A DNA stretch of 64,000 bases from Candidatus Hemicellulosilyticus sp. P3 (lineage in GTDB: Bacteria; Bacteroidota; Bacteroidia; Bacteroidales; P3): positions 20,053 through 84,052 of the forward strand of contig LPNH01000011.1 in the NCBI GenBank assembly GCA_001543385.1, written 5' to 3'. Within the stretch, counting starts at the first letter, position 1; each line of letters begins with the position of its first letter. Position numbers and translations under genes: made by a program. The notes below the pieces were generated by a model. That model worked only from the letters and a program-made list of their open reading frames with translations. It did not search any database and was not told the DNA's origin. Below are positions 28,301 to 36,341 of this stretch, piece after piece.

Positions 28301-28729
28301 ATGGAGTTTAAGCTGGAGAGATATGACTCTGACAGCGGTAAATGGGACAGCATGACAGCCAACCTTCCTTCTTCTTACTCAAAGCAAATAACGACAAGCG
28401 AAAAGAAGATTGGTAGAGATGAATGGCTTGAAAGCCTCGCTAATAGCTGGCAAGAAGATTTGGATTATGAAGATCAGATAGACGGAACTATTCTTCCTAT
28501 TTGTTCTCTACCCAAGAATACACTGACTCACTGGCGAGTTTTGTCGTTTGAGTGTGCAGGGAAACGACTCAGTATCTATCCTGATGGCGGTTTGATGAAT
28601 GGTTGGTCGATTTACAATGCACCTGGTCGTTCACGTCGATACGACACAGCCACCATTACTTACGATACCGAAATAGACCTCTATCGTAATCAAGAGATTA
28701 AGTTTGACGTAACAATAGAAGACATTTAA
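22325..28729 (+). CDS. DruE-like SF2 helicase with DUF1998
   Basis: The 2134-residue protein is a DEAD/DEAH-type SF2 helicase with a C-terminal DUF1998 domain. Motif I is TTGTGSGKTECF near 121, motif II LDETHTYTGAGAAE near 275, motif III SSATIG near 310, and motif VI QRAGRSGRRGQ near 1150. Four zinc-knuckle pairs are visible (CKHCGEY, CQCPYCGTK, CHCTKCGKT, CMGCNST). The DUF1998 hallmark FDANPGGSGYS is near 1677. Size and architecture match DruE of Druantia; DISARM DrmA is also related, but its partners DrmB and DrmC are absent here. It probably translocates on DNA to recognise or destroy phage genomes together with the DruH-like protein. Confidence 0.75.
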   Translation: MKQKFRFAELYRKNRTAVEKTLSAMWCGEARNESQKGYISQLTKLIPEVFAPKDAMPLVQCMNNYEAVYPEHEAEAEEMLGTLWKKTLPPRETYKPYEHQYQCWKTLLKGKTPDGMNMSIVVTTGTGSGKTECFMLPLVQDLIDNFVPEEVQAIFLYPLNALMEDQKVRMEKLLEGTELKFAVYNGDMPQCIPSPEDPSYKKVMRKVDAIRGITRDEQGNITETKFKHVIATREELRQHPANILLTNPTMLEYILLREKDRNLIKEEKKTLRWIALDETHTYTGAGAAEIAMLIRRVLMAYGVTTNDVRFATSSATIGKSGDEKAKEELREFIANITGLQVNQVRFVDGKRKGQDALPEKDKGYWMRLMNENKDGYLRLDELITEGESVEEKLERLDAMCQTAEDQGLEDLRVKVHYFYRVPNHGLFVDISDPHYKEDGSFKIYTENMPDDTPGTAPLLEMSRCKHCGEYVAIAEEVKLDDGIAFSPITMDDSDMFDLDSTEETGKTYYIFGTSNSDDTGFDNNAPYIIKGNRMLNVTAGNPAGPGWHVIANTQCQCPYCGTKLTKQAKPDEENPDQTIQDEEDSKKLQKFRIASDFVSRLIAPSTLDLMTEAKPKDEKKVSLHKGQQFISFVDSRQSAAQSTIKQNLEEERLWVYGTIFHELCRMATAGTMTLDEAKKYYEGVFNTATSRAERRAADDMLEILEGNDQEAINKILADLKPNNFLSWQDILDVLLNDRLADTFCQQFAERSELSPELDDDGNIRPETKRKYILAIMVQYLSKRPLTAAAPETMGLFTSYFVQLKDALTSKLPDAVELFNGKLDDENRITKKDWHGLMQIFLDYTVRSNESVFLKMDDLDPMDIFQCVRFATQKERRRPVHKPTVREKGPNRSRIIRLLAKLIANDKHITINNAISGYKQQIQDVIDCMWNELTLKYELLEHSTHYDDELRQHVKDKDEIVNDIHLTPYRLNLAKIGFKLYDDVYLCDTNASSDNHHVEWLRPIETPFHGYSPYTVGGEPMPLKEELHETWEAFPYHNFSATPNPTDEVIEGWAKENRKILWNNDLWGETGTFAERLLQIHQFPELFIQAEHTAQVDKMVSRQVQEDFKDHCINILACSTTMEMGVDLGDLELVMMTSVPPMPSNYKQRAGRSGRRGQVRSACVTLCGSDAVGIRTLLNPMENVILRTTSTPTVDLNSAQVVQRHVNSFLIREFGVFGMAGGSVNEQVISYYTNYEIVPDGESSHFKIKRKVDHSPVSPLDGLGDETGTPYETFNNKCSEALDDKLRRKLRILLNGTIFSSRPPQYVVAKAREMNENCYAELELRIQDYAKPYKEAKSAKQQAFFEMKYIEPLAARLLAYWATHRFTPNANMPVNVIEFDINSASQNTYSLVTVSNPSYPLRTALSQYAPGNPIARDGTVRIVRGIRYTNFFKPEVTFKKLYFNREQVVIDTKDELENLEKWKVSASTELDLLQPAEFIPDMNESANRILDQNVYTRVSAQLIGADEWKQDRIEPHLFDSRSSRESGNGQILYYNEGTGFGYCHCTKCGKTVLENWPAAASSDPEKMPAEMNNIPSKDAEKENFHFSLIRKGTKPNRCMGCNSTDYIKRNVVLGDTIQTDYTEIRIRHFQKDWINGRNEEENLLITLGLLFARGLAEELNVERTDLDFTITPNGHICIFDANPGGSGYSNQLAAMDLLKSVIERSRLIIEAAEQSGNKEALIDKFTLHYVNRIDIQAAKAWIEEERAARKVLPDPVKNVFGDTVTETSLAKMQRAFITSQNEAVLFVDDDYDHWEYEGTDHCWRGQFLNHFAPHGQQTSFCVAECSDNRMTEPIRDMIRSIKGWANEVLHIKNPFAGNGLFPLAYIDGRLYFTNNPNHITLNDKWGNGTIYYIRTNNFAATADFIDTSVEESTTKIFKLTDGDPTNIKTSELGRLIRSKSGHIVDAFIDHCKANNEETIKVSYQDEHMKSILSMILTLQTAGYFIKEIGNTFTMEFKLERYDSDSGKWDSMTANLPSSYSKQITTSEKKIGRDEWLESLANSWQEDLDYEDQIDGTILPICSLPKNTLTHWRVLSFECAGKRLSIYPDGGLMNGWSIYNAPGRSRRYDTATITYDTEIDLYRNQEIKFDVTIEDI

Positions 28730-28730
28730 T

Positions 28731-29795
28731 ATGGCATCTTGGAAACCAACAGAGATAATGGTAAATGGGAACCTTGTGAAAGCGCAAGCTCCACTCATTG
28801 TGTCGGCAAGTAGAAGTACAGATATTCCTGCATTCTATGCTGATTGGTTTTTTGACCGTTTAGAAAAAGGATATTCAGCCTGGACTAATCCTTTTAACGG
28901 CGTGAAATCGTATGTTTCATACGAGAAGACTCGTTTTATCGTGTTCTGGTCGAAGAATCCAAAGCCACTATTACCTTATCTGCATTTACTGAAAGAACGG
29001 AATATCAAGTGCTACATACAATATACTCTGAACGATTATGAGCAAGAGAAACTAGAAAAAGTACCGCCTCTAACCGATCGCATTGAAACATTCAAACTTC
29101 TTGTTGATCAACTTGGGAAGGGTGCCGTAATCTGGCGATTTGACCCAATGATATTGACTGATGATATTTCTATTGACAACTTGCTGCAGAAAGTCCAAAA
29201 GATTGGTGACCAACTGAAAGGTTACACTGAAAAGCTGGTTTTCAGCTATGCAGACATCGCTTTATACAAAAAGGTGAAGCACAATCTGGAAGCCAGTGGT
29301 GTTCCATATCATGAATGGGAAATTGAACAGATGGAAGATTTCGCAAAAAAGCTTTCTGCCATGAATGATGAACGCGGCTGGAACTTTCAACTTGCCACCT
29401 GTGGCGAAAAAATCGACATTGACAAACATGGCATCCTACATAATCGTTGCATTGATGGTGATTTGATTACCCGCCTTGCTTGGGATGATAAGGAACTCAT
29501 GGACTTTATGAAGGTCAAGATTGAAGATATTCCCGCTCCATCTTTGTTTGATGAGCCAGAATTACCTAAAGGAGCCATACTATTGCCTAATAATCACTAC
29601 TTTATCAGTACACATAAGAAAGATCCTGGGCAAAGACAGTTCTGTGAATGTATGGCATCAAAAGACATTGGCGAATATAATACCTGTCCACATCTTTGTG
29701 AGTACTGCTATGCCAATGCCACCAAGCAATTAGCACTGCAAAACTGGAAATGTCACAAGGAAAACCCATTTGGCGAGACAATAACGGGAAAGTAA
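28731..29795 (+). CDS. DUF1848 iron-sulphur / radical-SAM-like protein
   Basis: The 354-residue protein begins with the DUF1848 signature SASRSTDIPAFYADWFF and continues with WTNPFNG and FWSKNPKPLLPYL segments. Near the C-terminus there are FCECMASKDIGEYNTC and LCEYCYANA, the conserved cysteines that probably bind a 4Fe-4S cluster. The family is related to radical SAM / spore photoproduct lyase-like folds; its reaction is unknown. It starts 1 bp after the DruE-like stop and is followed 16 bp later by a RecQ fusion. A nucleic-acid modification or repair role beside two helicases is my inference. The family call is firm. Confidence 0.8.
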   Translation: MASWKPTEIMVNGNLVKAQAPLIVSASRSTDIPAFYADWFFDRLEKGYSAWTNPFNGVKSYVSYEKTRFIVFWSKNPKPLLPYLHLLKERNIKCYIQYTLNDYEQEKLEKVPPLTDRIETFKLLVDQLGKGAVIWRFDPMILTDDISIDNLLQKVQKIGDQLKGYTEKLVFSYADIALYKKVKHNLEASGVPYHEWEIEQMEDFAKKLSAMNDERGWNFQLATCGEKIDIDKHGILHNRCIDGDLITRLAWDDKELMDFMKVKIEDIPAPSLFDEPELPKGAILLPNNHYFISTHKKDPGQRQFCECMASKDIGEYNTCPHLCEYCYANATKQLALQNWKCHKENPFGETITGK

Positions 29796-29811
29796 TAATT
29801 TGAGGGACTAT

Positions 29812-32800
29812 ATGAGCTACATAACCGATATACAGAAGATAAGTGACCTGACTATAAATGATATCATCAAGGTCTCCTTACGTTATGTTCCTGATCCATT
29901 CAAGTCATGTCCATGGGCGTATAGGGATAGCGAGGGACGAACGTTGGAACATGGTACAGCTGTTCTCGAAACAGAAGAACAGTGCTGTGCATACATGGCC
30001 GCCTATGGCCCGATGCATCGCCACAAGCTAATTCGCGCCTTAGATGAGAATGAATTCCCATACAAAAACCTGAACAATGGCGTGGAGATTTATGATTGGG
30101 GATGTGGCCAGGGTATTGGTACTGTTGCTATCATTGAAAAACTACGGCAGTTTGGCTGGTTGCCAAAGCTGAAGAAAGTCACCTTAGAGGAACCTTCTAA
30201 TGTGGCAAGACAACGAGCTGTATTACATGTCAGACAGGCATTAGGAGAACAAAATACTGAGATTACTGACATTCCTTATTATCTTCCTTCAGATTATGGC
30301 GACAACAGCAATTCCATCACGGAAATTGATGTTCATGAGCCTTGTGCTATACATATATTCTCGAATATTTTGGATATTGAAGCTGTAAGCCTGAAGGGTG
30401 TTTCAAAGATGATAACCTCTTCCGGTGCTCAGCATATAGCCCTGTGTATAGGTCCGGCAAATCTAAATGAAAGCCGAATCAATACCTTCAGCTATTATTT
30501 CAAAAAGGAAGGCTTACGGGTGTTTACAGAATTCCGTGATACGAACTTTGGTCACCATCCCAATGGAAGGGCGTATGGTTGTCTTATTAAGAGTTTTACC
30601 TATAGCCTGATACATAACAGTGACATTCTGCATAAATACAGCTACTTTGCTCCTGTTCAGCTATTTGCGGCTTATTCAGATGTCAACTTGCAGGGGTCTT
30701 CGTTGCAAAGCGCTTTTGAGGTTCTGGCTCCATTTGATATGACAGCACATAAAAACCTTTGCCCGGTCTATGCCCTTGTTAGCAATCTTATCTCACGTGG
30801 TTGTCCTACATTGGCCAGCCAAAAGGTCTTGGATGCCACCGGTTCGAGGGATAAAGCAAAGAGCCTTAATGCAGTTGCTCGTATTCAGAAGACCTTCATA
30901 GAGGCAATGATTTCCGATCGCATGGATTTGAAGAAGGATACTTTGAATATTCTTGTGATTGAAGATGACACGTCAGTGGCAAAGATTGCCATCAACGATT
31001 TTGTTGAGTTATACCATCATATCGTTGCCATGACGCAGGATTATTCGGATATGACCCTTCCCCAAATTAACATATATGGTAAGAGGGAGGCTAAGACACA
31101 AACAACTTATGATGCTATCATTGATGTGTCTATCGACCAATTATGTAATCCTGAAGAAGTGGTATTCTCTAAATATAAGGCCAACAACGACTGCTACTTT
31201 ATTGTTCGCTCTTCAAAGTCAGTATATGCGGAGAGATTCCTCTATACAACTGAGAGAATCAAGTATAAACCTCTCGTTGAAAAGGACACACAAGGAAATT
31301 ATCACAATATTGAGGATGTTTGTGGCCACCTGCGCTATTTCCTGAACTTGATTTTCAGAAAAGAAGATTTCAGACCTGGCCAGCTTCCCATCCTTAGTCG
31401 GGCATTACAGCTAAAGAGTGTCATCGGACTATTGCCAACAGGTGGTGGTAAATCCCTTACCTATCAGCTGGCTGCCATACTACAACCTGGTGTTACCTTG
31501 GTTGTTGATCCGTTAAGAGGTCTTATGAAAGACCAATATGATGGTTTGCTAAAGACTGGTATCGATTGTATCTCGTACATTAATAGTGACATCACGAAGG
31601 ACAGAGAAGAAAGAGAACGAAGGGAAAATGCACTTACTGGTTCTCAGATACAGATTATGTTCTTATCGCCTGAGCGACTAAGCATACACCGATTCAGAGA
31701 GGTCTTGCGTTCAATGCGCGAATCTGACGTTTTCTTTGCTTATGGTGTTATCGATGAAGTTCACTGCGTTTCTGAGTGGGGCCATGACTTCAGACTTGCT
31801 TACCTGCATCTGGGACGGAACCTTTTCAACTACGTTTTACCCAAAGAAGTCGAAGGCGAAGATAATCACATATCCCTGTTTGGACTGACGGCAACTGCAT
31901 CGTTTGACGTCCTCGCTGATGTGGAAAGAGAACTATCGGGAAGTAATTCATATTCATTGGAAGACGATGCTACAGTCAGATATGAAAACACCAATCGACT
32001 GGAACTCCAGTATTATATCTATCCTGTGGATGCTTCGGCTGCTGATAAAGCCCGAAAAGTTGATGAAATTAAAGAGGATTTGGTTCTTAATGCCATTAAT
32101 GATGCAACGGAGAAGATACAGGAGATTCAAAATGATGATAGTATCAGTGAGATTAAGAAACGATTCCTTGAAAGAGAGAATATCTCTGATGAAGGGAAAA
32201 TCGCAGAAGTCAATTCTACTGACTTATACACAGATGTTAATGAGGATTGGTATACTGCAAGGCATACAGATGTTGCCGGAATTGTGTTCTGCTTACGAGC
32301 CAACAAGGATGGTAAACCTGACGTAAAACTGAGTGTTCCTACTGTAGCCAATACCTTAAAAGAACACAATATCAATCGTATTTCGACATACAAAGGAGGC
32401 GATGATACGTCATGTCAGGATGATTTCCTTGCAGGCGAGACAAATCTAATGGTTGCGACAAAAGCCTTTGGAATGGGTATTGACAAGCCTAACGTTCGTT
32501 TAACAGTGCACCTGAATTACCCTGGATCTTTGGAATCATTTGTTCAAGAAGCCGGACGAGCCGGACGTGACAAAAAGATGGCTCTAGCAACCATCATGTA
32601 TTCGCCTAAAACCTATCCTGTCATAAATGCCAGGACTCGTCAGTGGAGCCATTTCTCAGCAGACTATACAAATAACAAGTTCTTCTATGACAGCAACTTC
32701 CTTGGTGAAGAGTTTGAGTTGTACGTGATGGAACTCTTGATGAATGGTCTGAATATCCGTATCAGCAATGAAGAGATTGCTGGTATTGAGACTCTGAAAT

Positions 32801-33939
32801 ATGGAAATAGTAAAGGTATTCTTCAATACATCAACAGATATGCCAAAGGAACGACCCTTACATATTATGTATCATACGAAGAAAATGAGCATGTTCTCGA
32901 CGAATATAATACATATTTAAAAGAAAGGCAAATGCCTCTGTTCAGTACATGGAATGCCAAGAACGCAAAGAATGATAGAGGATTCAGCTATATTCGGGAC
33001 TATGGTTCGGCTGAATACAAAGATGCAATTCAAAAGGCTATCTACAGAATGTGCATTATAGGCTTGATAGATGACTTTACAGAAGACTACGCCCAAAAGA
33101 CTTTCCGCATTACGACAATATGTCAGGACGAATCGCACTATTATGATTACCTCAGTCAATACTATCGGAAATATTACTCCGAGGATAGGGTTGACATCAT
33201 GATTAATGAAGTCAAGCAGATGGCGGTCAATGATGGTGTCATCATGGCATGCTTAAAGCACCTTACCTCTTTTATATATAGGAGTATCGCGGATAAGAGG
33301 GCCAGGGGTATCTTGGATATGGAGCAATTCTGTAATATGGCTATCAGCTCAGGCAAGGACTGGAAAGAAACGAATGAAGAACTGAAGGACTTTATTTATT
33401 ACTATTTCAATTCTAAATATGCAAGAGAAGGCTTCGTCACATATGATTCAAGTGTGCGCCAGGAAATACCATTCTCACTCAAAGATGACACCAATTACGA
33501 TATTCACAGTGAAAGTGAAATATCAGATTTCAATCTTGTGAGAAAGTATATGAGGGTGGTTGATCCTGATATTGTCAACAATGATTCCCAAAAAGACAAT
33601 ATCAAGCACTTGCAAGGTGCTGTACGTCTCATCAGACGTGCTATCGCAGAAATGAACCCTGTACTGAACCTCTTGAATATATTCTGCATCCTGTTCCTTG
33701 GTCAACATGAGAATGAGATGCTGGAGCAAGAACTATATGATGACTACAAAGCAGTCATGAGATTGTATGCGTCCCAAGGGAAACTTGGCCTTCTCAATGA
33801 ATATACAGATTTATTATTGCAGCATACAGCCATACTTCCAGAAGACAAGGTGTATATAGAGAAGATGCAGCTTGCCATTCAGCTGGAAGATCATGTTGCA
33901 GAACTCAATAGAATTAATCAAATATACAAAGAAATATGA
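29812..33939 (+). CDS. Methyltransferase-like / RecQ helicase fusion
   Basis: I prefer the ATG at 29812 to the in-frame TTG at 29800, giving about 1375 residues. Residues about 85-200 contain YDWGCGQGIGT, a class I SAM-binding glycine loop, so the N-terminal 350 residues look like a methyltransferase-type fold. A RecQ-type SF2 helicase follows: motif I LLPTGGGKSLTYQ near 540, motif II DEVHCVSEWGHDFR near 649, motif III GLTATAS near 690, and motif VI QEAGRAGRDKK near 911. The 400-residue C-terminal tail has no visible RQC or HRDC motif and is helical. It is unlike housekeeping RecQ in length and fusion. It overlaps the next gene by 4 bp. Confidence 0.78.
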   Translation: MSYITDIQKISDLTINDIIKVSLRYVPDPFKSCPWAYRDSEGRTLEHGTAVLETEEQCCAYMAAYGPMHRHKLIRALDENEFPYKNLNNGVEIYDWGCGQGIGTVAIIEKLRQFGWLPKLKKVTLEEPSNVARQRAVLHVRQALGEQNTEITDIPYYLPSDYGDNSNSITEIDVHEPCAIHIFSNILDIEAVSLKGVSKMITSSGAQHIALCIGPANLNESRINTFSYYFKKEGLRVFTEFRDTNFGHHPNGRAYGCLIKSFTYSLIHNSDILHKYSYFAPVQLFAAYSDVNLQGSSLQSAFEVLAPFDMTAHKNLCPVYALVSNLISRGCPTLASQKVLDATGSRDKAKSLNAVARIQKTFIEAMISDRMDLKKDTLNILVIEDDTSVAKIAINDFVELYHHIVAMTQDYSDMTLPQINIYGKREAKTQTTYDAIIDVSIDQLCNPEEVVFSKYKANNDCYFIVRSSKSVYAERFLYTTERIKYKPLVEKDTQGNYHNIEDVCGHLRYFLNLIFRKEDFRPGQLPILSRALQLKSVIGLLPTGGGKSLTYQLAAILQPGVTLVVDPLRGLMKDQYDGLLKTGIDCISYINSDITKDREERERRENALTGSQIQIMFLSPERLSIHRFREVLRSMRESDVFFAYGVIDEVHCVSEWGHDFRLAYLHLGRNLFNYVLPKEVEGEDNHISLFGLTATASFDVLADVERELSGSNSYSLEDDATVRYENTNRLELQYYIYPVDASAADKARKVDEIKEDLVLNAINDATEKIQEIQNDDSISEIKKRFLERENISDEGKIAEVNSTDLYTDVNEDWYTARHTDVAGIVFCLRANKDGKPDVKLSVPTVANTLKEHNINRISTYKGGDDTSCQDDFLAGETNLMVATKAFGMGIDKPNVRLTVHLNYPGSLESFVQEAGRAGRDKKMALATIMYSPKTYPVINARTRQWSHFSADYTNNKFFYDSNFLGEEFELYVMELLMNGLNIRISNEEIAGIETLKYGNSKGILQYINRYAKGTTLTYYVSYEENEHVLDEYNTYLKERQMPLFSTWNAKNAKNDRGFSYIRDYGSAEYKDAIQKAIYRMCIIGLIDDFTEDYAQKTFRITTICQDESHYYDYLSQYYRKYYSEDRVDIMINEVKQMAVNDGVIMACLKHLTSFIYRSIADKRARGILDMEQFCNMAISSGKDWKETNEELKDFIYYYFNSKYAREGFVTYDSSVRQEIPFSLKDDTNYDIHSESEISDFNLVRKYMRVVDPDIVNNDSQKDNIKHLQGAVRLIRRAIAEMNPVLNLLNIFCILFLGQHENEMLEQELYDDYKAVMRLYASQGKLGLLNEYTDLLLQHTAILPEDKVYIEKMQLAIQLEDHVAELNRINQIYKEI

Positions 33940-34334
33940 TCGACGAGAAAATCAACAACTCACTCAGAGAGTTAGAGCAAGGACTTAAAAGCATGGAGTC
34001 CGCACGCAAACAAGTGGAAAAGACTGTCAATTCCTACGATGGTCTTAATTCAACTACCGCTGAGTATGTCAGTAAACTCGGCACTATTACGACCAAGATT
34101 CAAGAACTTGTTGATACCATCGGCAAGGATTATTCTCAGAAAGTAAAGGCGTTTGAGAAAGACCGTGAAACAGTCATTAATGCTGCAACTGCTGCAACTG
34201 AAAAACTTTCCAATGCATCAGAAGAGTTTAAAGACTCATTGGTTGATATCCAAACAAAACTGAAGTACAGCTTAATCGTTAATGCCGTATCACTCGTTGC
34301 TATTGCTGCGATTCTATTCTTTCTTTTGAAATAA
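33936..34334 (+). CDS. Coiled-coil protein with C-terminal membrane anchor
   Basis: The 132-residue product is a long coiled coil (about 1-105) with abundant K, E and T, then a hydrophobic helix about 112-131 ending FFLLK. This is a tail-anchored topology with the coiled coil in the cytoplasm. Its ATG overlaps the stop of the RecQ fusion, and the DUF262 gene follows after 18 bp. It could tether the helicase or the DUF262 proteins to the membrane or act as a trigger. No named family is recognised. Confidence 0.65.
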   Translation: MIDEKINNSLRELEQGLKSMESARKQVEKTVNSYDGLNSTTAEYVSKLGTITTKIQELVDTIGKDYSQKVKAFEKDRETVINAATAATEKLSNASEEFKDSLVDIQTKLKYSLIVNAVSLVAIAAILFFLLK

Positions 34335-34352
34335 AACGAATATCTGCCCTCT

Positions 34353-36341
34353 ATGGAAGAATTAAAGTCTATAAACTATTTGGATTTGTGCGCTATTCCC
34401 GAATTATGCAATAAGAACTTCTTCATCCCAGATTATCAACGTGGTTACAGATGGGGAGATACTCAAATTCGGCAGATGTTGGAAGACATCTATAGCTTTA
34501 TTTATGAGAAGAATGCAGCAGGTAGCTTCTATTGCCTTCAGCCCATTGTGGTAAAGAAGATGACAGAAGAGGAAGTTGTTGCGAACAATTTGGAGTCTAA
34601 ATATGACGATAATATCTGGTATGAGGTGATTGATGGGCAACAAAGGCTAACTACCATCAGAATTATTCTGGCATTAGAAGGGCAGATTGATCGTTTTAAC
34701 AAAATGCGATTCAAGATGTATTATCAGACTCGTCCCAAGCTGGGCGACTTGTTTGATAAACTCAGGATTGATGAAGAAGGGGATAATTTCATAGTAAACT
34801 TCGAGGATGGCCAGTATGATGATATAGATTCATGGCATATACATCATGCTGCTAACAAAATACTGGACTGGTTCCAAAACGGCAGTAGCTATTATCATCC
34901 TTCCATTCAGGAATTCAAGGGAGGATTTTTCGAAAACTTCTCCAACACGAAGGACAAGGATAAGTCTGTACAGGTAATTTGGTATGAGTTATGCGATGAC
35001 AGCGATCCCTATGAAATGTTTAAACGATTAAACGACAAAAGCATTTCATTGAATAATGCAGAGCTTATTCGAGGAATGTTCTTATCAGACTCTGCCACTT
35101 ACAAAGGAGAAGAACAATTGCTTGGGCAATTCGATGAAGATGTTCGTCCAATTGTTGAAAAACGTGAATTAGCTCGAAAGCAGAGCCATATTATTGAGCA
35201 ATGGGACATCATTGAGAGCCAGTTGTGGGATGAAAAATTCTGGTCATTCATCAAGAAAAACAAAGACTCAGGCAACTATAGCTGTCGCATTGAGTACATT
35301 TTTGACTTGATTTCGAAGAAAACATCAGATCAGAAAGATACATTATATACCTATCTGGAGTTTGACAATATGCTAAAGAGTGGCATAGTAAAAGACCTGT
35401 GGGAATTGTGGCTAAAGGTTGAAACCTATTTCTCACTGCTTTTAGCATGGTACAATGACCGATATTATTATCACAAAATTGGTTTCCTGACAACGGAATT
35501 AGGGGCATCAGTACTAATCGATATGCTCTCAGAGTCAACAAATGTTAGCAAGAAGGAATTCAAGAAATCTATCGAAGGGCGAATATATGAAGCTATTCAT
35601 GACAGGAAAAAGCCCGGAAGAAAGATTCTAGAATATACATATAAGGATGACTACAATATGCTAAAGAGAGTTTTGTTCTTATATAATGTAGAAACAGCCT
35701 ATAAGCAGGGCTTAGAGTTCTTTCCATTTGAGAGATATAAGGATTATGACTGGACTTTAGAGCATATTCATGCACAAAACTCAGAGCGAATAGACCACAG
35801 CATAAAAGATAAGTGGATTGAATGGTTTGAAGAGAACCAAAAAGTGCTTGAGCGTCTGCATTCCAGACTAACAAATGATGAGAATTTGAAAAACTTGCTG
35901 TCCTATTTCAATAACGAATATACTCGCCTTCTTAATAATAAAGAAAGGTATACATTTAACGATGTAACAAAAGTATTTGATTTGGTCTTGAAGTATTTCA
36001 ATGATTTGAGTTCTCAGGAAGGCACGCCAACTGTTATGCATGGCATTTCTAACATGGCACTATTAAGCGGCTCTACCAACTCATCTATCGGTAATTCTGT
36101 GTTTGAAGTTAAACGCCAAATGATAATGGATGATGATGCGAAAGGTAAATACATACCTTTGTGTACCAGGAAAGTATTCCTAAAGTATTATAATAAGGAA
36201 GATCAGGATTTTACTGTACAGCAGAACTTCTACTGGAGTGACAAGGACAGGAAGCATTATCTGGAGGATATCAAGGACGTGTTAAAGCCATATATTGAGG
36301 CAGAATACAAACAATCAGAAAGTGAGGTGACAAATGAATAA
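34353..36341 (+). CDS. DUF262/DUF1524 GmrSD-like nuclease
   Basis: The 662-residue protein has the DUF262 (ParB-like GmrS) core: IPDYQRGYRWGDTQI near 25, VIDGQQRLTTIRII near 91, and MFKRLNDKSISLNNAEL near 225. A DUF1524 HNH-like nuclease centre, WTLEHIHAQNSE, is near 466. This fused GmrS-GmrD layout is typical of type IV restriction enzymes and BrxU-like proteins that use NTP hydrolysis to cut modified DNA. The HNH motif is HIHAQ, where many members have HIxPQ, so activity should be tested. Its stop overlaps the second DUF262 gene by 8 bp. Confidence 0.82.
   Translation: MEELKSINYLDLCAIPELCNKNFFIPDYQRGYRWGDTQIRQMLEDIYSFIYEKNAAGSFYCLQPIVVKKMTEEEVVANNLESKYDDNIWYEVIDGQQRLTTIRIILALEGQIDRFNKMRFKMYYQTRPKLGDLFDKLRIDEEGDNFIVNFEDGQYDDIDSWHIHHAANKILDWFQNGSSYYHPSIQEFKGGFFENFSNTKDKDKSVQVIWYELCDDSDPYEMFKRLNDKSISLNNAELIRGMFLSDSATYKGEEQLLGQFDEDVRPIVEKRELARKQSHIIEQWDIIESQLWDEKFWSFIKKNKDSGNYSCRIEYIFDLISKKTSDQKDTLYTYLEFDNMLKSGIVKDLWELWLKVETYFSLLLAWYNDRYYYHKIGFLTTELGASVLIDMLSESTNVSKKEFKKSIEGRIYEAIHDRKKPGRKILEYTYKDDYNMLKRVLFLYNVETAYKQGLEFFPFERYKDYDWTLEHIHAQNSERIDHSIKDKWIEWFEENQKVLERLHSRLTNDENLKNLLSYFNNEYTRLLNNKERYTFNDVTKVFDLVLKYFNDLSSQEGTPTVMHGISNMALLSGSTNSSIGNSVFEVKRQMIMDDDAKGKYIPLCTRKVFLKYYNKEDQDFTVQQNFYWSDKDRKHYLEDIKDVLKPYIEAEYKQSESEVTNE

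Noticed and set aside
22325..28729. DISARM system
   Set aside because: A DUF1998 helicase is present but DrmB, DrmC and the DISARM methylases are not; Druantia type III fits better.
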